Source of the DNA: Zea mays
Lineage: Eukaryota > Streptophyta > Magnoliopsida > Poales > Poaceae
Assembly: GCF_902167145.1 (NCBI RefSeq)
Contig: NC_050104.1
Coordinates: 97,537,849 to 97,601,848, forward strand
Direction of reading: 5' to 3'
DNA length: 64,000 nucleotides
A program made the translations under genes and the position numbers. The number at the start of each line of letters is the position of its first letter. The stretch's first letter is position 1. The notes under the pieces are model-generated. The model was not told the origin of the DNA and made no database searches. It saw only the letters and a program-made list of their open reading frames with translations. Positions 47,164 to 56,957 of the stretch are shown one piece after another.

Positions 47164-48754
47164 TTTTTCAAACACTCTGCAGAGGTTGTGCACTTTACCC
47201 ACAAGCCGTGATTCCCATTCTGCCCGGAGATCATGACTCTCCCTTGATCACTACCAAGGTGACCCAGCAGGGCATCACTACGTAGCCTTTACAAAGATTC
47301 CCCGGGACTGTAGCCACCCGTTAGGTTTCCTAAATGCACCGCACTCCTCCCCAAGGGGCGAACCCAAACTTGGCAGAGCGAGCCGCATACACCGAGCCCC
47401 ATTGACGGCACGACGGCTAAGTGAACTACACCCCGGATCCTCTAATTATTCAGCTAAGGGCACCCCATTCCACCCTCATGGTTGCACTGTTTTCCCGGGC
47501 GGTCATCCATAGAACAGGTCCTTACGGAGAGGCACTCGAGAAACCGCTCGAGCCCCCATGATGACCACAAGCATAACATCGTAATAAGAGAAGGGAAAAC
47601 AGTGTATCATAGATATTCTCATCATGTTCATTGATTAGAGTTAAGCAATAGCATAAAGCTAAACAGTAATAATCCAACCCAGATAGGTAAACAAGGATAT
47701 GGATAACAGAAGCTAGTCAATCCTTAGGCATAAATGTGTAAAGCGGGAGGTGAATTAAATAATGAATAGGACATAGATAGGTCAAGGTACACTTGCCTCC
47801 ACCAACCGACTGCTGCTCAGGGGCTTCTCCTGCGAGTTCCTCGGGCTCTTCAACCGGATCGTTCTCTAAGCGGGTGCAAACATACATACATCCATCCATC
47901 GAAATTAGGAAACCAACAGTACACCATATAAGAGAACAAGTAAAGCAAATATGCATAGAATACCACATACGATAATGAATTTACCTTGGTTAGAAAGAAA
48001 CGAGGGAAAGTTTCGCAGGGGTTGAGGCTTATGCTCGAGGGACACTACGGGTAGACGAAAGACTAGACGTCACGTGCTCTAGTTTTAATTAGTTCTAACA
48101 AAAGAATTAGCTACATGCACTAATGTAATCGCAACCACTTTTAGTAGATTAACATTGAACGAGATAGATGATTAGTTATACGAATTAACTAACGTAACCA
48201 ATTTCCAAATTGAGACTCCTATCTTATTAATATAAACGACGTGATTAGCGCATATAGGAGACGGGGGGTAGACGAGGGGTTAGGGGGTAGACGAGGCACG
48301 ACGAGTCGTGCCAAGGCACGCGCACTACGCGGGCACGCACGCGAGGCCGCACGCACACGCCGCGGACTAACCGTACGCACGTCGGAGCCGTGCGCTAGCC
48401 GAGCTCAAAGCCGCGCGCCATAGGCACACTGGGCCAAGCTCAAGACCACGCAGGGGCCGACACGACGCGAGCGAGGCACGGCGGGGGCGAGCGGGCAAGC
48501 ACGCCGGGGAAAGCGAGCGCGTGCGAGCGAGGATACGGCCGGGCGAGGCCAAACGCGGGGATGGGCGGCCGAGCCGGGGCACGGGGGCGGTTGAACCGGG
48601 GGGGCGGCCGAGCTCGCCGGGAGGCGGCCGAGCTTGCCGAGAGGGGCGGTTGGGCTGGGCCGGGGCGCGAGCGGCCGAGCCGAGGCCGGGGCAGCCGAGG
48701 CCGGGCGCGAGCGGTCGAGGCCGGGCGCGGGGCAGGGCGGGGTAGGGGCGGGAC

Positions 48755-49080
48755 GCCGGGGGCGCGGGCGGCCGAGCTCGCCGGGCGCGGGCGGCCGAGC
48801 TCGCCGGGCGCGGGCGGCCGAGCTCGCCGGGCGCGGGCGGCCGAGCTCGCCGGGCGCGGGGAAGGGCGGGGCGCGGCCGGGCGGGACGCCGGGGGCGCGG
48901 GCCGGGCGGGGTCGCCGGAGCGGAGCCGGGCGAGGGCGGCCGGGGCGCGGGACGAGGCGGGGTCGCCGGAGCGGAGCCTGGCGAGGGCGGCCGGGGCACG
49001 GGACGAGGCGGGGTCGCCGGAGCGGAGCCGGGCGAGGGCGGCCGGGGCGCGGGACGGGGCGGGGTCGCCGGAGCGGGGCC
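48755..49080 (-). repeat. GC-rich tandem repeats in E 3' LTR
   Basis: Four tandem copies of a unit of about 22-23 bp containing GGGCGGCCGAGCTCGCC (about 48760-48860), then about three and a half copies of a 52-bp unit starting GGCGGGGTCGCCGGAGCGG (48905, 48957, 49009, 49061). Confidence 0.8.
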
Positions 49081-49931
49081 GAGGCGGCCGAGCTCGCCGG
49101 AGGGGGCGGGGGCGCGGCTTGGCGGCCGAGCTCGGGGCGCGGGCGCCGGGGCGGGGTAGGGGAGGGCGCGGTCGGGCGGCTCGCCGGCGCGCGCGCGGGC
49201 GCGGGGCCGGGGACGGGGAGCGCGGGGCCGGGCGCGGGACGGGGCGGTGTGCCGGGCGCCATGGCCGCGAGCGGCCGGGCCGAGCCGAGCAGCGGGGGCG
49301 CGACCGGCCGAGCCGGGGGCCAAGGCGGGCGGCGCGGGGGAGGGCGCCGGGGAGAGGAGAGGGAGGAGGGAGAGGGAGGAGGAGGGAGGGGCCTCACCGG
49401 AGGGGAGAACGGCGGCGGCGGCGGGGAGCGGCGGCGGCGCGGGGCGCGGGGGAGGGCGCCGGTTAGGGTTTGGGGAGAGAGAGAGAGGGAGAGGGAATGA
49501 CGGGCGGGGCCCGCGGGAGGATTTTTGGAAAAAAAGAAAAGAGGTGGGGGCGGCTGGGCCGGCTGGGCCCAAAGGGGGGAAGGGGGGCGCGCGGGTGGGC
49601 CGGCCGGGAGGCCCACGCGGGAGGGGAGGGGGAGGCGGCTTGGGCCGGCCAGGAGGCCCACGCGGGGGGAGAGGGGGGGCGGCTTGGGCCGAAATGGGAA
49701 AGGGAGAGAGTGAGAGAAAAAGAAAAGGATTTTCTTTTTCTAAAATCTAATTTTCTTTGGATGAATGCTTTCACATTTTAATCAATCAAAAAAAATATGC
49801 ATGGTTTGGCATGGTGCATCACAGAAAATAAAGTGTTTTAAGGTTTTGCTTCACACGAGGTCTAAAGCCAAAACCCGCTGCGACTTTGGAAAAGATCAAG
49901 GCTTAGCGAGAAGAAAAGGGAAAAGGAAAGA

Positions 49932-49994
49932 GTAACGCCTGAATTTGGTGAGAGAAAAGAAGAAAAAAATCTACCCCCAAATTCAGGGCGTTAC
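49932..49994 (-). repeat. Terminal hairpin of E 3' LTR
   Basis: GTAACGCCTGAATTTGG near 49932 pairs with CCAAATTCAGGGCGTTAC ending at 49994: 17 base pairs with a single bulged base and a purine-rich loop. Confidence 0.8.
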
Positions 49995-49995
49995 A

Positions 49996-50012
49996 AACCT
50001 ATCCCCCTTAAA
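49996..50012 (-). other. Element E polypurine tract
   Basis: AAGGGGGATAGGTT on the minus strand abuts the 3' LTR. Confidence 0.65.
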
Positions 50013-50031
50013 AGAATCTCGCCCTCGAGAT

Positions 50032-53000
50032 TCAGGGTTGGCTAGCAAAGAGCTCAGGGTATTTAGCCATCAGATCATCTTCACGCTCCCAGGTTGCTTC
50101 TTCCTCAGAGTGATGGTCCCATCTGACTTTGCACATTCTGATGGTCTTCCTTCGGGTGACTCTGTCTGCAACCTCAAGGATTTGCACTGGCTTCTCAACG
50201 TAGGTCAAGTCCTCCTGGACTTCAAGACCTTCCACTGGCAACTGCTCTTCTGGCACACGCAAACACTTCTTCAACTGAGACACATGAAAGACATCATGCA
50301 CAGCTGACAAATTCTCGGGCAAACTGAGCTGATAAGCCACTTCTCCACGTCTTGCAAGAACCTGATACGGACCAATGTAGCGGGGTGCTAGCTTGCCTTT
50401 CACTCCGAATCTTCTGACTCCTCTGATCGGTGACACTTTCAGATAGACGAAGTCTCCGACTTCGAAACTCAGCTCTCTTCTTCTTGTGTCTGCATAGCTT
50501 CGCTGCCTCGATTGCGCTATCTTCAGATTCTCTCGGACCATCTTGATGTTCTCTTCGGCTTCAAGCAAAATGTCTGGCCCAAACACTTGCTTTTCTCCAG
50601 GCTGATCCCATTGCAACGGAGTTCTACAACTCCTTCCATAAAGCGCCTGAAATGGTGACATCTTCAAACTGGCCTGGTAACTGTTGTTGTAGGAAAACTC
50701 TGCATAAGGCAATCTCTTATCCCATCCGGACTGATCTTGCAACGCACAGGCTCTCAACATGTCTTCAAGAATTTGATTGGTTCTTTCGGTCTGGCCATCT
50801 GTCTGCGGATGATAAGCTGAACTGAAATTCAGATGCGTGCCCAAAGCTTCATGCAACTGCTGCTAGAAATGAGAGGTGAACTGTGTTCCTCTGTCTGACA
50901 CTATCTTCTTTGGCACACCATGAAGACAAACGATCCGAGACATATACAACTCTGCCAATACTGCACTGCTGTAGTTGGTCTTGACAGGTATGAAGTGGGC
51001 TGACTTGGTCAAACGGTCCACTACTACCCAGATGGAATCGTAGCCGGCTCGAGTGCGAGGCAATCCGACTATAAAATCCATACCAATTTCATCCCATTTC
51101 CACTGAGGGATCTGCAACGGTTGCAACAATCCGGCAGGTCTCTGGTGCTCTGCCTTAATTCTTCGGCAACTATCGCACATAGCCACATGCTCTGCGATTT
51201 CCCTCTTCATTCCGTACCACCAGAATTTCTTCTTCAGATCCTGATACATCTTCTCACTGCCAGGGTGAATCGAATAGGCTGTCTCATGAGCTTCCTTAAG
51301 AATCAACTCCCGAATGGACTGGACATTGGGTACACACAAGCGGTCTTTGAACCATATCACGCCTTCTGCATCCTCTCGAAAATCTTTGCCTTTGCCATCT
51401 AGAATCAGTCGCCGGATCTCACTGATTTTCTCATCATTCTTCTGCGCTTCTTTGATTTCACGCTCTAAGGTAGGTTCCAACTCAACTGTGACTCCTCGCG
51501 AATTATTCAGAAATCCGAGACTCAACCTGTCAAACTCCTTAGCCAACTCATAAGGCATCGGACGAGAGACCATCAGATTGACTTGACTCTTTCTGCTCAA
51601 AGCATCTGCCACTACGTTTGCTTTGCCTGGATGGTAATGGATCTCCAACTCATAGTCTTTGATCAACTCTAACCATCTTCGTTGCCTCATGTTCAACTCT
51701 GACTGAGTGAATATGTACTTCAGACTCTTATGGTCTGTGTAAACATCGCATCTCTGTCCATACAGATAGTGCCTCCATGTCTTCAGTGCGTGAACCACTG
51801 CTGCCAACTCTAGATCGTGGATTGGGTAATTCTTCTCATGAACCTTCAACTGTCGGGACGAGTAAGCCACAACTCTTCCCTCTTGCATCAACACACATCC
51901 CAAACCTGTGTAACAAGCATCGCAATACACCGAGAAGGGCTTGTGCACATCAGGCAAGACTAGGACAGGCGCTGTAGTCAACTTCTCTTTCAGCGCTTCA
52001 AAGGCCTCTTGGCATTTCTGAGTCCACTTGAACTCAACTTTGTTGCCTAGCAACGCTGTCATTGGTTTCGCAATCTTCGAAAATCCTTCAATGAATCGCC
52101 GATAATATCCAGCCATTCCAATGAAGCTCTTGATTCCTCTAACATCTGTTGGCGCTTTCCAGTTCAAAATGTCTGCCACTTTCTTCGGATCCACAGCCAA
52201 TCCTTCCTTGTTGATTATGTGACCCAAGAACAGGACTTCACTGATCCAGAACTCACACTTGCTCAACTTTGCATACAACTGGTGCTCTCGCAATCTTTGC
52301 AATACCATCCTCAAATGATCTGCGTGCTCTTCTTCGCTTTGAGAATAAACCAGAATGTCATCAATGAATACCACCACAAACTTATCGAGATAATCCATGA
52401 ATACATTGTTCATCAAGTTCATAAAGAACGCTGGCGCATTGGTCAAACCAAAAGACATCACTGTGAACTCATACAAACCATACTTGGAAATGAATGCCGT
52501 CTTCGGAATGTCCGAAGGTCGGATCCTGAGCTGATGATAACCTGACCTCAAATCAATCTTGGAGAACACACTGGCTCCTCTCAACTGGTCGAACAGATCT
52601 TCAATTCTGGGCAAAGGATACTTGTTCTTGATCGTGACCTCATTCAAAGCTCGATAATCGATACACATCCTCTTGGTGCCATCTTTCTTCTCCACAAACA
52701 GGACAGGGGCGGCCCAAGGCGAGGTGCTTGGCCGAATGTAACCTTTCTCTGACAGCTCATCAATTTGCTTCTTAAGTTCATCCAACTCTGTTCCAGATAT
52801 TCTGTAAGCTCTCTTAAAGATAGGGGCGGTTCCAGGAAGAAGTTCTATGGCAAACTCAACTTTCCGCTCTGGTGGCATACCCGGTAAGTCCTTTGGAAAC
52901 ACATCTGGGAACTCGGACACAACCTTGATACTCTCAATTGGGTCTACTTCACTGCTATCGACAGCCATCTGATAACAACTTCCTTTCTTTGGCTCAGGCG

Positions 53001-54591
53001 GGACTAACTCGGTCACCACTTCCTCTCCTAGTGGGGACACTAACTTGATGGTCCTTTTATCACAACTGATAACTGCCTGATACTTATCTAGCCAATTCAT
53101 CCCTAGGATGACATCTATTCCCTGAGTACCCATTACTATAAGGTTGGCGGGAAACGCTATCCCCCTTATTTCCACACTTATATTCAAACAAATGCTATCG
53201 GCTCGAATTCTACCACCGGCTGAGTCAATTTGAATGGGGGTTGACATGGTAGTAATTGGAAGATTATGTGCTTCTACCCATGATGCAGTAATGAAAGAAT
53301 GTGTTGCTCCAGTATCAAATAACACTTCTGCAATATGGGAGTCGACTGGGAACATACCTACTATCATGCCGGGGGTCTCCTGAACTGCTTCCGCCTCCAA
53401 GTGGTTCAGCCTTCCATGATTATAGCGCGGCTGAGAGCGATTGCCTGCTCCAGACTGAGGCACATTCTGCTTTGCTGGGGCATTGGGGCCTGACTGCTGC
53501 TGGGCTGCCTTCTTCGGACATTGCATCACCCAGTGGCCTTGCTCTCCACAGTGGAAACATGCTCTGTTTCCAACCTGAGCTGGTGTTGCCTGATTGTTCT
53601 GCTGGCTTGCTGGGGCAGGAAGACGAGGTGCCTGCTGATTCTGCCTTTGAAACTGACCTCCTGACTGATTGCTCTGACGGTTCTGGTACTGGTGCTGAGG
53701 ATACTGCCTTTGGAACTGCTGATGCTGCTGAGGTGGACGCTGGTTCTGCCTGAACTGCTGAGGTTGATTGCCTGAGAAACGAGGACGACTGCTGCTTCCA
53801 GGCTGGGGTCCACTGATCTTGCGCTTACGATCTTCCATCTCCTTACGCTTTCTCTCTGTCATGATTGCTCTGTCAATCAGGTGCTGGAATGTCGGGAAGG
53901 TATGATTCATCAGTTGGTACTGCAGAGGGTCAACCAAGCCTCTCAGAAAACGGTACTGCCGCTTGGCGTCGGTGTTGACATCTTCAGGAGCATAGCGAGA
54001 CAATTGCAGAAACATGTCTCGGTACTCACTGACAGACAATGGCCCTTGCTTGAGAGCCAGGAATTCCTCCTTCTTCACTGTCATCAGACCTGCGGGAACA
54101 TGGTACTGACGAAAGCTACCTCTGAACTCTTCCCAAGTGATGGCGTCAGGATGGGCATGGGTGGCGAGGTAAGACTCCCACCATGACTGGGCTGCTCCTC
54201 TCAACAGACGGGGACCATACAGAACTTTCTCCCTGTCATCGCACTGAGCGGTATGCAACTCCCGCTCCACAGTGCGCAGCCAATCTTCAGCATCCATAGG
54301 GTCAGAAGAATGAGCGAACGTTGGTGGATGACCTCTCATGAATTCAGCACGCTTGTCTCTGGGCATCTGAGGCATCTGGGGCTGAGGTGGGGCCTGCTGT
54401 TGTTGCTGCTGCTGCTGAATAGCGGCCAAAGTCTGACCGATGGCTTGAACTGCCTGAGTCTGCATCAGAAACATCTGCTCGATGGACATCGGGGGCGGGG
54501 GCGGTAGGTGCTGCTGCTGAGGCACCTCATCCTGTTGAGCGGCTCGCTCCTGCTGAGCACGCCTTCCTCCTCTACGCCTGTTCTCTGACAT
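50032..54591 (-). pseudogene. Element E gag-pol with chromodomain, one nonsense codon
   Basis: Starts [14 protein letters not shown] at 54591, after CTGCAG. One frame of 1520 codons is open except for TAG at 50863-50865 (codon 1243). That position is Trp in element D, so TGG became TAG in the integrase core. Domains in order: Gln/Pro-rich N-terminus; gag core ([24 protein letters not shown]); zinc knuckle [14 protein letters not shown] near 53560; protease FDTGATHSF near 53310; RT (FIDDILVYS near 52350); RNase H ([11 protein letters not shown] near 51740); integrase ([36 protein letters not shown]); chromodomain at the end (CKVRWDHHSEEEATWE). Without the stop it would be a full chromovirus polyprotein; as it stands integrase is cut before its catalytic Glu. 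Confidence 0.92.
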
Positions 54592-54996
54592 CTGCAGAAT
54601 GCAACCACACATCAGAACCGATCTGGCAAATCTTGCAGCATAAGAAAAGAGAATAGAATTCTTCAACAGCACTGAACAGATGAGCATCTTCACTGATCTC
54701 CAACACAGACCACACAGCTTCTCAGATAGAAAGGAAAGTGGAATAAAAGGGGTTTCCCAACTATATAACTAACTCCATTAACATAATAGATAAACCAAAA
54801 TGCAGGGGATACCCACACTCTGGTGACAGTCATTACAAAGATCCAAACCAAACATAGTTCATCATGACAAACATAAATGCACAGGATATAGCAAACTACC
54901 CTGTCTAACTAAGACTAACTAAGACTGAGACTAACGCTAAGACTGAAGCTTCTACGTATATATTTCGTATTAATTACAAGATCCAACTCTAACGAG
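54592..54996 (-). other. Element E spacer between extra ORF and gag
   Basis: Non-coding, 405 bp. On the element strand it ends GGTTGCATTCTGCAG directly before the gag ATG, an acceptor-like sequence. Confidence 0.55.
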
Positions 54997-56009
54997 CTAT
55001 GGTTCTAGAGTTATCTTGGTCTTGCAGTCGGGATTGCCATAAGACTGGTGTCCACGCTGAGGTGAGCGGTACGGGTGCTGAGTCCCGACGGGAGCGGGGG
55101 AACCACCATCCAAGTGACGACGTTCCGCGCGCTCAGCCCGAAGCAGGGCGATCTCAGCACGAGCCCTACTCAGCTCGTCTAATGCATGGTCCAGCTCCGT
55201 GTTTAGCACGGCGGCTAGGTTGACTGTGCTGCTCAACCTAGGATTGCCCTCACCGACAGGTGAGACAATCACGCCTCCTGTGCTGCCAGATGGACGGCGG
55301 GGGTAATACTTCAGGTCAAGGCCGTCAGCTGCCCCACCGAAAACCGAGCAGTAGTGCGAAAGCGCACGCCGTGCAGCATCTTGCATGGCTGCCTCAGCTG
55401 AGTCCCGCTCAGAGATAGAATAGTGCTCTGAGCAGGCCTCCGCACCCTGGAGACTGTTCTCCGGGCAGCGCACCAAGCAAGTCGCCTCCCAGCGGTCCGG
55501 GTAGACCCCGCGACTGTGCTGGTAGACCACACAGCGATACTCGACGGACCAAGTATGCCGGTTAAATGCCCGACGTAGCAGGGTGTCGAGCGCATCATGG
55601 AAGTGACACCCGCGAGCAGCGTCGCGAGTGATGGGTCGAGCAACCCATCCTTCCGGCTCAAGGTTAGCAGAGAAGTCGGTGTCGTGGCTCGAGCTGTCGT
55701 CGCCATCTCCGTCGTCTGGGTCTCCTCCAGCAGCTACTCCAGAAGCTGGGGCGCCAAGTGGTGGTGCAGGGGCGCCTCCAAAGGAAGCACAGGGGAGCAG
55801 CTCCTCACAGACTCTATCTCCTGCTGGGGCGAGAAGGAAGAGCTCTGCTGCTCCTGTCGTCGACGTTCCTGCTCCTCACGCAGGCGGTGGTGTAGTCTCT
55901 CCAAGTGGCTGGACTGTCCGGCCACGGGACGGCGAAGCGGACGCTCAGCAAGGCGGGAGGGTAAGAAGGGGATGACTGACTTTCGTGCAGTGTGTCTAAG
56001 TCGAGCCAT
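54997..56009 (-). pseudogene. Element E extra ORF upstream of gag, frameshifted
   Basis: Starts MARLRHTARKS at 56009, directly after TTTTGTAG. The first part (56009 to about 55800) holds a basic segment and a Glu/Gln-rich helix (LREEQERRRQEQQ). A frameshift somewhere in 55780-55880 moves the remaining frame, open to 54997, which contains HFHDALDTLLRRAFNRHTW, SVEYRCVVYQ, DRWEATCLV, then ERDSAEAAMQDAARRAL and SHYCSVF, then a short coiled coil (LDHALDELSRARAEIALLRAE) and a basic tail. The order (beta strands, a Trp, an Ala-rich helix, then coiled coil) matches the extra ORF of D. Function unknown. Confidence 0.6.
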
Positions 56010-56252
56010 CTACAAAAGACATCGCAAGCAAAAAGGTGAGAACAGAATTAATATGACCAGCAAATAATGAATCATAAGTAAATGAAGGATTAGAATAAAA
56101 CATGATTTTCAGCAAGGTATAATATATAGTAGAACATAGGTTTGGTCGGTATGACCAACTTTTGAAGGGATATCAAAGTCAAGGCAGAGACAGGGGTCTA
56201 TAGTCCTTAGAATGACCATTCTACTCTAGGTTAGCGGTCCTACAGTCAGCAC
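56010..56252 (-). other. Element E leader
   Basis: Non-coding sequence between the PBS and the extra ORF. On the element strand it ends GATGTCTTTTGTAG before the ATG. Confidence 0.55.
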
Positions 56253-56265
56253 GGCTTTGATACCA
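56253..56265 (-). other. Element E primer binding site
   Basis: TGGTATCAAAGCC on the minus strand, four bases inside the 5' LTR; initiator-Met tRNA type with one change. Confidence 0.75.
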
Positions 56266-56933
56266 CTTATGTCACACCCGGTTTTAGAAGGCAAACCGAA
56301 TGCGAACCATGTACGTGCCAGGATCAGTTATTCACGTACACAGCAGTTACATAACATGGACATCATCACACAGTGCTCAAAATAGTATTAATAAGGAAAA
56401 TAGTCGGTTACATCATACGTCTGAGACGTCCATATAGTTCTTACAATAAATCAAAGTGCGGAAAAGAAACGTAGATAACCGCGGCCTTCACAGGCAGCCG
56501 ACTGGGGGTTACCGCTAACCCACACCTAGAACTCGTTGTAGTCTTGGAACTCCTGGAAGTCTCCTTCCACAGCTTCATCTTCGCCTGAGCAGTGGTTGCA
56601 ATGCTGACAACCTGGGGGGGTTTGGTGTGTAGAGCAAGGGTGAGTACACATCAACATACTCAGCAAGTATCCTGTTTGGCTGTAGTGGACTAGCTTTATG
56701 TGGGGATAAGTCAAGCAGTTGCTTTTAGTTGGTCAGATTATTACTTACTAGTAGAAAGCCAAGTTTTAGCATTAACCCAAGTTATTAACCCAAACGTACT
56801 CCTTTCCAAATGGAAAGAGTACCACTTACCAGCACCATAGTCATAACCAGAACCATCAATCTCATAACCACCTGTACCAAAGTATCTCTGATCAAGTACC
56901 ACTAATCACTGGAGCTCCCTTGGCCGCTCATAA

Positions 56934-56957
56934 CCGTGAGCACGGCTGATATATCAG
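56934..56957 (-). repeat. Tandem double hairpin, E 5' LTR
   Basis: Identical to 47140-47163. It is 664-687 bp from the LTR 3' end. Confidence 0.8.

Larger units (their letters stand above)
46475..49995 (-). repeat. Element E 3' LTR (3.52 kb)
   Basis: Plus strand starts TGTCACACCCGG and ends GGGCGTTACA. Contents on the plus strand: double hairpin 47140-47163; an AT-rich part to 48240; a very GC-rich part 48260-49500 with internal tandem repeats; terminal hairpin 49932-49994. Open frames of 300-420 codons on both strands in 48367-49661 come from the GC-rich repeats and are not genes. Confidence 0.92.

Noticed and set aside
48367..49661. Open frames of 300-420 codons on both strands
   Set aside because: They lie in the GC-rich tandem-repeat block of E's LTR, recur in the other LTR (58162-59570) with indels that break frame, and consist of Pro/Arg/Ala or Gly/Arg runs without motifs.
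50032..54591. CRM-type centromeric retrotransposon
   Set aside because: The C-terminal domain is a canonical chromodomain with the EEATWE pattern, and the LTRs are far longer than CRM LTRs; it fits Tekay/Del.
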